Below are positions 22,432 through 33,800 of a stretch of 64,000 bases of DNA, piece after piece (position 1 is the stretch's first letter; every line of letters starts with the position of its first letter). Under the pieces are notes generated by a model. It saw only the letters and a list, made by a program, of their open reading frames with translations, searched no databases and was not told the origin of the DNA. The stretch comes from Guadua angustifolia. Lineage: Eukaryota > Streptophyta > Magnoliopsida > Poales > Poaceae. The DNA lies in the NCBI GenBank assembly GCA_036346375.1, contig CM070500.1, positions 78,782,437 through 78,846,436 on the forward strand, in the 5' to 3' direction. A program made the translations under genes and the position numbers.

Positions 22432-23737
22432 AGGTAAACTACAAGACCGGTGAACGGTATTGGGTGCTAGATAGTGGGTGTACCCAACATATGACCGGCA
22501 ACCGGAAAATGTTTACCACATTTGATTCGGGAAGTGGACAACATGACAAGATCACATTTGGCGATAATAGCAAAGGAAAGGTATTGGGCTTAGGTAAAAT
22601 TGCCATATCAAACGACCTTTCCATTTCTAATGTGTCTTTAGTTGAAACATTAAATTTTAATTTGCTATCCGTTGCTCAAATATGTGATCTTGGTCTTGTT
22701 TGTAGCTTCTCTAAAAATGGTGTAGTTATTTCTAGAGAAAATGATAATTCTTTAATATTTAAAGGTTTTAGATTTGGAAACTTGTATTTGGTCGATTTCA
22801 CCTCAAATGACTCATGTCTTCAAACTTGCTTAATGGCAAAGACATCCTTGGGATGGTTATGGCATTGAAGACTAGCTCATATTGGGATGATTCAACTCAA
22901 AAAGCTTTTTAAAAATGATTTAGTTGTGGGCTTGAAAGATGTGAAGTTTGAGAAAAATAGACTTTGTAGTGCTTGTCAAGCCGGCAAGCAAGTGGCTAGT
23001 TCTCACCCTTCAAAAAGTATCATGTCCACATCTAGACCATTAGAGCTCTTACGGATTTGTTTGGCCCGACAACCTATAAGAGCATCGGGGGTAATTCTTA
23101 TTGTTTTGTCATTGTTGATGATTACTCTAGATATACATGGGTGTTCTTTCTAGATGACAAATCCGAAACCTCCGAAATTTTCAAAAGGTTTGCAAAAAGG
23201 GCTCAAAATGAATTTTATTTTAAAATAAAGAAAATCCGTAGTGATAATGGTTTCGAGTTCAAGAATACAAGAATTGAAGATTATTGTGATGAACTTGGAT
23301 TAAAGCACGAGCTTTCTACAACCTACACTCCGGAACAAAATAGAGTTGTAGAACGGAAAAATCGAACATTAATTGAAATGGCAAGAACAATACTTGATGA
23401 ATATGGTACTTCCGATAGTTTTTGGGCGGAAGCCATTAATATCGCTTGTCATGCAACAAATAGACTTTATTTACATCGACTTTTGAAAAAGACCTCGTAT
23501 GAGCTTCTTGTTGGAAGAAGGCCGAATATTTCTTACTTCCGAGTTTTTGGTTGCAAATGTTATATCTTGAAAAAGGGTGTTCGGCTCTCCAAATTTCAAA
23601 GTCGTTGTGATGAAGGTTTCTTGCTTGGTTATTCCTCAAATAGCAAAGCTTATCGGGTTTTCAATAAAAATAAAGGTTTTGTAGAGAAAACCTGTGATGT
23701 TGAATTTGATGAAACTAACAGCTCTCAAGAAGAGTAA
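22432..23737 (+). pseudogene. pol: Copia protease and integrase, broken
   Basis: Protease active site LDSGCTQHMTG near 22,466. The frame is stopped by TGA at 22,866-22,868 exactly where the family reads WH-R-LAHIGM, so an Arg codon CGA has become TGA. The integrase zinc region (LAHIGM...CSACQAGK) follows. A frameshift near 23,047 breaks the start of the catalytic core, which then reads on from about 23,057: VDDYSRYTWVFF, RSDNGFEF and TPEQNRVVERKNR, giving the D-D-E triad. A stop at 23,735-23,737 separates it from RT. Not functional as one polyprotein. Confidence 0.85.
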
Positions 23738-23985
23738 GAAAACTTGGATGATGTAGGTGAAGAAGTCTAAGAGAAGCAATGAAGAATATGACTCTTGGAG
23801 AAGTGAAGCCGGAAGTAGACAAAGAGAATTAACCTTCATCCACTCAAGTTGAGCCTTCAACTTCCACAACTCCAAGTCAAATTCAAACCATCAATGAAGA
23901 TGAAAAGGATAATGAGCAACAAGTTCAACCTCTACCTCAACGAATTCATCATGGTCTCTCCAAAGATCATCCAATAGATCAAATA

Positions 23986-25600
23986 TTGGGTGACGTGAGT
24001 AAGGGTGTTCAAACTCGATCTCGTGTTGCTTCATTTTGTGAAAACTATTCCTTCATATCGTCATTTGAACCTACTCACGTAGATGAGGCTCTAGATGATC
24101 CGGATTGGGTAAATGCAATGCATGAAGAATTAAATAATTTTGCCCGAAATGATGTTTGGACTTTAGTAGAAAGACCTAAGGAACATAATGTAATTGGCAC
24201 AAAATGGGTCTTTTGGAATAAGCAAGATGAAAATGGTATTGTTGTAAGAAATAAAGCTAGATTAGTGGCGCAAGGTTTTACTCAAGTTGAAGGGTTAGAT
24301 TTTGGTGAAACCTTTGCACCTGTAGCTAGGTTAGAGGCCATTAGAATATTGATTGCATTCGCATCTTGCTTTGATATTAAATTGTTTCAAATGGATGTAA
24401 AGAGTGCATTCTTAAATGGACAAGTATCCGAGTTGGTATTTGTAGAACAACCTCCCGGTTTTGAAAATTCTAAACATCCAAATCATGTTTACAAACTCTC
24501 TAAAGCGCTATACGGTCTCAAGCAAGCTCCTAGAGCATGGTACGAGTGACTTAGAGATTTCTTAATCTCAAAAGGTTTCAAAATTGGGAAGGTTGATACA
24601 ACACTCTTTACAAAAATAATTGATGAAGATTTCTTTGTATGTTAAATTTATGTTGATGATATCATTTTAGGTTCCACTAACGAAGATTTTTGCAAAGAAT
24701 TTGGTGATATGATGTCTAGGGAATTTGAAATGTCAATGATTGGAGAATTGAGCTTCTTTCTCGGACTCCAAATCAAGCAACTCAAGAATGGAACATCGTG
24801 AGCCAAACCAAGTATATCAAGGATCTTCTTAAAAGGTTTGGTATGGAGGACGCAAAACCAATCAAGACTCCAATGGCTTCAAACGGGCATTTCGACCTAA
24901 ATGAGGGAGGTAAACCGGTAGACTTAAAGCTTTATAGATCTATGATTGACAGTTTACTTTATCTCACTGCATCTAGACCCGATATAATGTTTAGTGTTTG
25001 CATGTGTGCTCGTTTTCAAGCTTCTCCCAAAGAATGTCATTTAGTTGCCGTAAAGAGAATTCTAAAATATTTAAAACATTCCTCAAATATAGGGTTATGG
25101 TATCCTAAAGGTGCGAAATTTGATTTGATTGGATATTCGGATTCGGATTATGCGGGTTGCAAAGTGGATAGGAAAAGCACCTCCGGGAGTTGCCAATTGC
25201 TAGGTAGATCCCTAGTATCCTGGTTCTCTAAGAAACAAAATTTCGTAGCTCTATCCACCGCCGAAGCCGAATATATATCCGCCGGTAGTTGTTGCGCTCA
25301 ATTGTTATGGATGAGGCAAACCTTAATGGATTATGGAATAAATTTCAAAAAGGTGCCTCTTTTGTGTGATAATGAAAGCACCGTCAAAATAGCAAATAAC
25401 CCGGTCTAAAACTCAAGAACCAAGCATATAGATATCCGCCATCATTTCTTGCAAGATCATGTTAGTAAAGGTGATATTGTGATTAGTCATATTAGAACTG
25501 AGGATCAATTAGCGGACATTTTCACCAAACCCTTGGATGAAGCTAGATTTTGCAAATTGAGGAATGAATTGAATGTCATAGATATCTCTAATATGGCCTA
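23986..25600 (+). pseudogene. pol: Copia reverse transcriptase and RNase H, broken
   Basis: RT starts with the WVNAMHEELNNF and VIGTKWVFWNK blocks, then FAPVARLEAIR, QMDVKSAFLNG and LYGLKQAPRAW. The catalytic YVDD lies near 24,650. Breaks: TGA at 24,547-24,549 (family Arg), TAA at 24,643-24,645 (family Gln, just before YVDD) and a one-base deletion near 24,795. RNase H follows (24,798-25,409: DSDYAGC, STAEAEY, LLCDNESTVKIA), then TAA at 25,407-25,409 (family Gln), and the final stretch RTKHIDIRHHF to about 25,600. Three of these stops look like C-to-T changes. Confidence 0.85.
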
Positions 25601-26205
25601 AATGTTGGTCTCTTTTGGATATTTGTTGGCTTTATTTGATTTTTGCTTTTTAATCGTGTCTCACATCAAGGGGGAGTAATATGCTTTTCTTATGTATATC
25701 TAACCCCCTAAATGTGAAAAATTGAAATAGTGCTATTAACCCTCAAAAGATAAAACTAGACCCCTATAGGTCAAATTAATTGAAAATAATTTATCTCAGT
25801 TTAATAAAATTGCAAAGTTTCTTAAAAAGAACCTCATTTACAATCTATTAATTATGTAAATCTTATCTTTTAAATCTAGTATCATACTACATATTCTCTA
25901 TGTCAATAATAAAACAAATTTTGTTTTTGAAAAATTTATCAACGATAAAATCTTGATCTATATTGATCTAACTAAGGTACAAATTGAGTCATGCCAATAG
26001 AACTAGAATTAAAAATATCTCTAGTTCTCTAAATGGTGTTTTCGACTTGAAAAAGGTCAAATATAAATGATTATATGATTTCTTCTTAAGATTTCATTTC
26101 TTAGTTTGTCTCAGTTGGAAATGCTCAAACAAGAGGTATACCCAAAATAGTTTCAAATTTGAGCAATATCCACTTGTTGGTGATCTTTTGTGTGCCTTGG
26201 TCTGT
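25601..26205. other. Spacer between pol and the env-like ORF
   Basis: AT-rich, non-coding, begins with the TCAAGGGGGAGTAAT purine stretch at about 25,665, which looks like an internal polypurine tract. SIRE-type elements usually have such a spacer. Confidence 0.6.
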
Positions 26206-26210
26206 CAAGA

Positions 26211-26290
26211 GCGGTTGCACCGCATTCTAGGGCGGTAGCACCGCTTGCGCGGTATGACCGGGCCATCTAGCGGTCATACCGGCCGTGCGG
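26211..26290. promoter_or_regulatory. GCGGT dyad cluster before the env-like ORF
   Basis: GCGGTTGCACCGC (26,211-26,223), GCGGTAGCACCGC (26,232-26,244), GCGGTATGACCG (26,249-26,260) and the reverse form GCGGTCATACC (26,270-26,280). Same motif family as in the LTR U3. It lies about 220-290 bp before the ORF ATG, followed by a pyrimidine-rich leader. No obvious TATA box. Possible internal promoter; inference only. Confidence 0.5.
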
Positions 26291-26501
26291 TTTAGGCTCG
26301 GATTAAGGGAGGTCTAACCGACCCATCCCTCCTCTTCTCATCTCCAGCTGCACCCCCTTGTCCTCTCTTATTCTTTTCTTCTCTCTCTCTCTCCTCTCAA
26401 GAGCTCCTCCTCTTCCAAAATCTCCAAAATCAAAATCCATTGATTCAAGGCTCTTCTCTCAAATCCCTACCTCTCCTCTCGCTCATCGGATTCAAGTCAT
26501 C

Positions 26502-27983
26502 ATGCCAAGGACCAAGTACGTTCCTGCTCGCGGCAGCGAGGTGGTCCGGAAATCCACTGGAGGTCAAGGCATTCCCACTTTACATGATAGTGACAGTGAA
26601 GACTCACAGATTCGAAGGGTAAGAGATCTTGATATCAAAAAGAAAGTAAGGAAAGAACTAGCTGGCTCATCTCATGGAGGAAAAGGTAAGAAGAAAGCTA
26701 CCTCGGAATTGAGTGAAGAGGATGATAGTATGAATGTTGACTTTGAGGGAGGAGATGCAAGTGACAATGAGAGCTCGGGACATGAGGAAGAAAACTTTGA
26801 TGATTTTCAACCAACAATGGACTTGAGGAAGATCAAGGGGGAGCAATACTTTTCTTTCCGCCAAGCAAACCAATACATGCTCCCTCGGACTGCAAACCTC
26901 GACAAATTCAGGACCATCTTCCAACAAAAGGTATACCATGAGATTTACTTAAACAAGGATTTTGTTGAGCACAAATGGATTAGTTGGGAGCACATAAGGA
27001 AGATACCACTATTTGTTGGAGTGCCGAAATTATTTCATAGAGCAGATGTGGCATCGTTTGTGAGCTTGAAGTGTGATTACAAAGACGACATGATTCGCCA
27101 ATTTTATGCCACCGTCCACATTTCTGATGCATTTGATGAGATTACATGGATGATTGATTCTGCAGTGTATACGGCAACTAAAGTAGAAATTGAGCAGGCT
27201 TGGGGTGTTTATCATAGTGGTCAGCCCAAGATTCATAGTGCTTCTTCTCTATCATTATCTGAGCAGCTTTCCTTCTATGACCCCAATGCTCGCATCAGGA
27301 GGCCGGGTAAGATGAAAAATCTTCTCCCCACAGCTAGCCTTGTTAACAAAATTGTGAGAGTTACCATTCACCCCAAGAGTGGTAATTTTGATGTGATTAG
27401 AGGCTTTGCTTGGAACATCATGGACAAAATCTTGAAGAGAGAATGGTTTGATGTAGTAGACTTCATTCTTCGTGAGATTCTTTCTTCTGCTGGAGACCAA
27501 GGCAAGAGGATCTACTTCGTGCCATACATTATGATGATCATAAAAAGGGCAACTGGGTACCGAGGCAGTTGTGGGAGTGCCCACAAGCCTTATAAGCCCA
27601 GGGAGTTTGGTCCACTTAGTCAGCGAGATAATATCTCAAAGAAGAAATTTCTTCAAATTGTTGGAGAAGGTCAAGAAGAGGCTCCCGCTTATCAGTATAC
27701 CGGCATGGCTCATGATAGCTTCCAAGCTGTGCAAGATGCCATGATGAGTAGTTTTGCAAATCTGAGAGCCGACATGATGGGAAACTTTGCCCGAGTGGAT
27801 GAGTATCAATCCCAAACCCATCAGGCTGTCGAGGAGGTTTGTGGTCTCTTGGATTCTCTTGACTCTTCCATTGACGAGCTCCGTTCATCTTTTGAGGAGT
27901 ACCGCACTCAGCAGGCTCCTAAGACCTTCCATCGCTATGGGACTCGTCGCTCTCCACCGCCTCCTCCTCCATCTTCGTCGTGA
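26502..27983 (+). CDS. Env-like third ORF of the SIRE-type element
   Basis: Open frame of 493 aa from the first ATG (MPRTKYVPARG). The N-terminal third is charged and acidic (Ser/Asp/Glu-rich, nuclear-type basic patches KKKVRKEL and GKGKKKA). A middle region (residues about 110-330) is folded-looking and matches what I know as the putative plant transposon/env-like domain (KWISWEHIRKIPLFVG, RQFYATVHI). Near 410-470 there is an alpha-helical stretch that could form a coiled coil (DSFQAVQDAM...LDSLDSSIDELRSSFEEYR). It ends Pro/Ser-rich. I see no signal peptide or clear transmembrane helix in this version, so 'env-like' is a positional name. It is intact while pol is broken. Function unknown. 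Confidence 0.7.
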   Translation: MPRTKYVPARGSEVVRKSTGGQGIPTLHDSDSEDSQIRRVRDLDIKKKVRKELAGSSHGGKGKKKATSELSEEDDSMNVDFEGGDASDNESSGHEEENFDDFQPTMDLRKIKGEQYFSFRQANQYMLPRTANLDKFRTIFQQKVYHEIYLNKDFVEHKWISWEHIRKIPLFVGVPKLFHRADVASFVSLKCDYKDDMIRQFYATVHISDAFDEITWMIDSAVYTATKVEIEQAWGVYHSGQPKIHSASSLSLSEQLSFYDPNARIRRPGKMKNLLPTASLVNKIVRVTIHPKSGNFDVIRGFAWNIMDKILKREWFDVVDFILREILSSAGDQGKRIYFVPYIMMIIKRATGYRGSCGSAHKPYKPREFGPLSQRDNISKKKFLQIVGEGQEEAPAYQYTGMAHDSFQAVQDAMMSSFANLRADMMGNFARVDEYQSQTHQAVEEVCGLLDSLDSSIDELRSSFEEYRTQQAPKTFHRYGTRRSPPPPPPSSS

Positions 27984-28565
27984 GCATCGGCGTCTTCTCC
28001 TTTTTGGTACTTGATGCCAAAGGGGGAGAAGAAATGAAGATGAAGACTAGCTTATGTTTCTTAACTGCAAGGATAGCTTATGTTTCTTATTGTGTCATCT
28101 TTTTTGTAAGCTATTAACCTTGTTTATGGGTGTTGACTTGCTACGGTTCTTTTGGATTATGCTTTGTTGGTTGGATGGCTCTTATTGCTTTCGTTATGCG
28201 TGTTCTCTTAAAATGATTATTGAACTCCTTATACTTGATTATTGCTTACAATTGCTTATAATTACTTATCATGCATATCCTCGGTTTCAACATTCTAAGG
28301 GAAACTCTGCTAAAATTTTCATCATTCCCATGTGTGCAAATTATAAGTTCACTACTTTTATGCATGTATGTAGGGGGAGTATCAATTTTAAAAAGAATCT
28401 GTTTAATGATATTATGCTCTTACATTTCTCCTTTTATTGAAGCAAAATATCATTAAAATAAATTCTTTTGAGTTTACAACTTATATTTCAAGTTGCAAAC
28501 CCAAAAACTCATCTTAACTCAAACAACACAATAGGATTGTCATCAATTACCAAAAAGGGGGAGAT
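27984..28565. other. 3' untranslated part of the Copia element with polypurine tract
   Basis: Holds a GGGGGAG stretch after the ORF (28,020) and again at 28,373, and the final tract AAAAAGGGGGAGAT at 28,552-28,565 directly before the 3' LTR. No other genes. Confidence 0.75.
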
Positions 28566-29994
28566 TGAAAGCATCTAGGCCCCCAAATTTCCGATTAGGT
28601 TTTGGTAATTGATAACAATAGAGTTTTAAAGTACTAATGTTCTTTTATTAAGTGTGTTTGAGTACAGGTTGGCTCAAAACAAATGGACAAGAGAACATCG
28701 ACGCAAAAAATAGAGGATCAATGCAACAAGGATAAATGACTCAGGTATAAAGTATAAGGACCTTTTCGTAGTCTTTACCGATCTCGGTGATTGAAGAGAA
28801 AAGATCGAATTATTAAAATAGGCGCCGTACTATTCTATTAAGAGGGGTCATTGTCGCAAGTTTGACTTCGAGAAAAGGTGTCAAGGCTCAAATCACATTA
28901 TACTGGACATCTCTAGGATTGGTTGTTGAAAAACAAAATCAAAAGAGATTAAAAATGACATTCTTGTCTCACAGGGGCGGTATGACTGCTGGTACTTGCG
29001 GTAGCACCGGGCCTGAGGTTATACCGCACCCCCCTTGCGGTGTGTTTTTTCTAGAAAGGGTGTTTTCTCGTACTCAACATGCGGTATGACCGCAAGCCCT
29101 TGCGGTGACGCAAGCGGTTATATCACACTTTTGCAGTAACATCGCCAGTGACTGCTGGTCACCGACTGCATTAATTGCCCGCCAAAGGACTGCTGGTCAT
29201 AGAGGTGCGGTATGACCGGCCATGGGTGCGGTAACACCGCCCTCTCAGCACGATTTTGAGCCACTTTTAAGCAACGGCTACATTTGGTTGGTGAGGGTTA
29301 TAAATACCCTTCCACCTGCCATCTACAGCACTTCTTGGACTTTATTGAATACACTTGAGCCCTTGTTAGTCCCCCACACTCTTAGAGCTTGAAATTCACA
29401 TTTTGAGAGAGTTTAGGGAAAATTGAGTGGTGCATTAAGTGATTGAGCCTTAGACACTCAAATTCGACTTCAAGCAAGTGTCAATACTTGTTACTCTTGG
29501 AGGTTGCTGCCTCCTAGATGGCTTGGAGGCGTGAAGTTTCGGTGATCTTCACAAAGAAGCTTGTGTGAAGGCCCGAATGGTTGTGAAGGCAAGGAGCTCG
29601 TCTACCCAGAGCGGGGAAGAGCTACCATGAGTGATCGAGGAAGGCTCAAGCAAGTGGAGCCGGCTTGAAGAAGTTCAAGCCACCTCAACGTGGAGTACGG
29701 GAGACCGGCAAGTCTCCGAGACTACGGGATAAAAATTCACGTGTTCATCATTTGTGGTTTGCATTGTTCTTACTCTTGTGCTATTTCTAGCAAATTGATC
29801 ATTTTGATGATATATTTGTTTAGTTGTTAAATTATTCGAGTAGAGGTAAATTATTTGGTAATCACTAGGGTTGCTAGATATTAAACGTGTTAAAATTGTC
29901 ATTCGTACCTAGAAATCATTAATCTTGATTTTAGTGATTGAAATTTTAAAAACCTCCTATTCACCCCCCTCTAGTCGGTATCCTTGATCGTACA
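28566..29994 (+). repeat. 3' LTR of the Copia element
   Basis: 1429 bp, matching the 5' LTR from TGAAAGCATC to the final TACA, with a TATA box at 29,299-29,306. Several GCGGT motifs of the 5' LTR are changed here (e.g. to TTATATCACAC and GCAGTAACATCGCC), mostly by C-to-T or G-to-A changes. Target duplication CTCGC follows at 29,995-29,999. Confidence 0.95.
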
Positions 29995-30129
29995 CTCGCT
30001 AGCACATAGTACTTGACTCGATCTGGTTGTCTAGTCAAAGGACTTGCGCTAATCAATCTGACCGCAACTAATTCCCGCCTCTACTATTGAGGAATTTTAC
30101 CCGCATAGCCACTTGTGACTAGTCTGTGG

Positions 30130-30749
30130 GGGTGAGTATTCCTCCTTGCTATGTTTATGTTGTCCTCACTGGACTTCTTTGCTGCTTCATCTTCTTTCAT
30201 CGCCACAAACTCATCCAATATGGCTCTAATTTTGGATAGTCTCTGATGGCTGACAGGTTTTTCTTTACATAGTTTGTATTCAGCCTCGCCTTGAAGTTCC
30301 TCCGTGCTGTATCCATGGTCAACAACACATTAAGACACACAGGTTCTTCGGCTTCTTTGGGGAATTTGAAGGTTCCTTTGAGCTTTGTCCATAGATCCTC
30401 TTTGGTGGTGTGGGGCACTTTGTGCCAATCCAAATAGGTGATTGGCACTTTATCCCTTACAATGTACCTGCATGTTAACCTATATTTTGCGGTTGATTTT
30501 AATGATGCAACAGGGGCCCTAGTATCTGAGACCTCCGAGATGATATACTGGCCTTCAGGCTTCTTAGTTTTCTCGGCCTCGACGTCTTGCAACCGGAGCA
30601 TCATCTGTAGCAGTGGTGGAGGCCTCGGCATCTTCGGTGGTTGGGTCGATGTTAAGATACCTACTCGGCCTCAGGTTGGAAGTCTCCTCTATTACATGCT
30701 CGAGATCGGGCTCCATAAGAACTACATTTTCACCTGAAATATAATTCAT
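30130..30749 (-). pseudogene. CACTA second gene: Transposase_24-like N-terminal part
   Basis: Minus-strand frames hold KYRLTCRYIVRDKVPITYLD, WHKVPHTTKEDLWTKLKGTF and RRNFKARLNTNYVKKN. The pattern of a short W-x-x-V segment, LW--LK--F and an R--K--L---Y helix is that of the plant Ptta/En/Spm (Transposase_24) family found in CACTA second genes. Two frames overlap at 30,564-30,631, so there is a frameshift or intron. The Copia insertion downstream separates it from the rest of its gene. The upstream part (30,640-30,749) is a low-complexity acidic leader. Confidence 0.65.
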
Positions 30750-30887
30750 AGTTAATTATAACTATGTAATTCTGAACTTAAGATATTTTAGAAACCAAAG
30801 AACTTGTTATTTTTACTTTCATTTTCTTAAGGACATATAGCTAATATTCATCAACTTTGGTGCAGGGGTACAATATTCATTAACTAT

Positions 30888-33800
30888 TGTGAGAAACCTC
30901 CCCCTTAATCCTCCATCATCCATGCCTGATTAGGCATAATCATACCATTAGCATTATCATTAGGATTAATTATGCATTAGGAATAAGTAGCCATAAACAT
31001 TCATTAGTTAGTCCATTGCATAAGCAAAACATGTATATAATCATACCTGGAGGCAGCGAAGCATGGTAACTTAGTAAAAAGGTAAGCTGCAATGGTAAAA
31101 GAGTAAAGCACCATGTGGTCAAAGTTCAGGAAAGTGCATCCCCCTTTGTGCATGCAACAGAACCCGAGACATCCAGTGAGCTAGACTTGATGCAATGCAT
31201 CTGCCCAGCCATACTTTTGCCAGCATTCTTTTGGTCAAAAGCCATAGGAAGGGGAGGCTAGATTTAGCTCCTCATTAATTCTTCCAAACCAGCAGGCCAG
31301 GTGCAGCCATTCTCCATAGCTAAAGCCAGAAAAGAAGGAAGCAAGGTGCAACTATCTGTTCTTTTCTCACAACCACGCTAGAGGGAGCAAGAGGTTCATC
31401 TTTTCTCCTTGCTTCAAGCCAAAAGCATCCAACCACCACAGTGCTCATACCATTCACAAAACCGAAAGCATTCAGCCAACCAAAACCAAAGCAAAGGAGC
31501 AGTGAATCGCAGCCATTCCAGGGAACCAGAAGTAGAACACAACCATACCAAGAGCAAGGGAAGTTGTGCAGCCGAGGAGCCAGGAGAAGGAAATCTTCAT
31601 CCTCTACCTCAACTCGACCGGCCATTTGCTTCCTCAACCCCCAGAACCGAAACCTCAGGCATCAAGTAAGCATATGCCATTAGAATAGCAACAAGTAGAA
31701 GGGGAAGAAATGGTCTCAGATTGTTGATTCATCATAGACCCTGGTCTCTGTGGGAAAACCCTAGATGGCCCGCAAGGATGTGTCCTGGTGAACCAGTGTT
31801 ACCATCCTTGCTTACCCAATCTAGAGTTTAACTCTAAATCATCATTGACCCTTACCTGTAGAGGCTTACCTCAAGAATTAGTAGCTGTAGATCAAACTAA
31901 GAAAACAGCAAATCCAAAAATCAAAAGAGCAAACCCCTATTCTTATGAGCTAGGGTTAGCTCATGCATCCCTAAATGGGATTCGGTCAGGGGCTGCCAAA
32001 TGAGAGGGAAGAGGTAGAGGGATAAGTAGAGGGAAGAGAGGAGAGGAGAACACGAGGGAGAGGGAGACCGAGAGGAATCGGTCTGGAGAGGTTAGCCAAT
32101 CGCCAGTAAAGGAGGAGGAAGGGAGATGAGTCAAAGAAGTAGTAGCCAGATGCAACTGAATGAAGTAAATGAGAGAAGGAGTAGTGCATTAGTACTAGCA
32201 GTCGGCCAATGAAACCAAGAGCCGCAAGAGCTTCGGACGAGGGGCCAAGTAGCTAAGTAAATCAAAGAAGGTAGCAATATGCAGTAGTATTTAGCACTTG
32301 GCCATTTGGATGAAGTGGCCAGATGGTCAGGTAACCCAGAAGGCTTCGGCCAACCTGATAAGAGCCAGAAAGGCTTCTAGCTGAAATGAATAAAGCCAGT
32401 GAAGCAATAAAGTATAAGTAAATAAATGAAGTATACCTATAGGCATTTTGTTATGGCAATGCAATAGCAAATAGAAGAAAGAATTGGAAGAAGGAAAAAT
32501 GGAAGCAGTACCTGCATGCATTACCTCATGGCTTTAATTATTGCATTAAATGAACAAAATGGTAGTCAGAGCGTTACCTGCATTTAAAATTGAAAAGGAT
32601 AGCATTAGTGTCATTGGGAGAATATTGGGTTAACTATAAAAATTGATCATGCATAGCATTAAATAGAAAGTAACAGATGCATTTTATGAGAATGCAATGT
32701 GGATTGGTTGGACACCGCAACTCATACTTAATAATTTTGCTGTAGCTAATAGTTTATAATTTTCAGAACAAGACTAGAACCCGCACGATAGTCGAAACCT
32801 ATCTTTGAGCGAGGTAGTACCTTCAGGGTATATTCCAAGCAAGTTTTCCTTTGATCATATTTTATTAAAGGATTTTACTACTTTTATGTAATTACCTGTA
32901 TCATCACTGCATGAAAAAAGCTTATTTTCAAATGAAAGCATTAAAAATTGGATGCGGTTGGAAAGAATAGACTAAAAAATGGATGGATGGATTGAAATCT
33001 GGATATTGGTAAATTGATTGGCTCATCCAACGAATGGAGCCTTTGGCGTATGTTTAAGATGGAAGGGTAGAGGATGCAGATGAGAAGGATGTAGGCCGGT
33101 GGGGTCCTCTACATGAGCTATAATATAAGTTTTCAACAAACTAACACTTGGCCAATGAGTCATAAAGCTAGTATTAACCATGGTGTGTGAAATCAGCCAA
33201 AAAAGGTTGTCCTATGAAGGTATTAGAGCTCTCCGCACTGGGTAAGTATAAAGGGTGCTCTTTAGGGAAAGGCCGGTATGCCCCAAAGGTGCGGGACCAA
33301 TTGGATGGCGGTATATTTGAAGCCAGCAGTGTACCCCTGGTTGAGAGAGAGTACAACTATGTCTTGGAGTTGTGTGGCAGCCAGGATAGGTGTCACAAAC
33401 TCGAAATGTAGGGTGGAGAACTAATATTAGAGTAGCAATAAATGTTTTGGGGCATCTCTTGTGGATGTCACTATGGGTAAAGTGATACAAAGCTGCGCAG
33501 GTTAAATCTTGAATTCAAGCCAATCTCCTGGATTGAAGACTATGGACAGCTTCGGCTATCTCATATACGGTGTTAGTAGAATTTTCTAAAAATGTAAAAT
33601 CAACCACCTTTTTAAACTAAAATTTAATTAATGTAATAAGAGTATTTTGGGAAGGATGATCTTTGGGTGGAGTTAGAGTTGGTAGATTAAATTGGGAGGA
33701 AAAATCATTTACTACATTTATATATTACTGCTTGCTGAGTACTTCGTACTCACCCTTGTTTAACCCTTCTGTCGACGATTCGGGAACGGATCCCCCGCCG

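Larger units (their letters stand above)
18997..29994 (+). mobile_element. SIRE-type Ty1/Copia LTR retrotransposon with third ORF
   Basis: 11.0 kb. LTRs are 18,997-20,434 and 28,566-29,994, both starting TGAAAGCATC and ending ...TACA. A perfect 5-bp target duplication CTCGC flanks it. The primer-binding site TGGTATTAGAGT (20,437-20,448) is two bases off the usual initiator-Met site; the purine tract AAAAAGGGGGAGAT lies before the 3' LTR. The order gag, protease, integrase, RT, RNase H defines Copia. A long spacer and an extra env-like ORF before the 3' LTR are typical of the SIRE/Maximus lineage. gag and the third ORF are open; pol has several stops and at least two frameshifts, so the copy is not autonomous. 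The LTRs differ by substitutions and small indels around 19,510-19,620, so the insertion is not recent. Confidence 0.95.
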
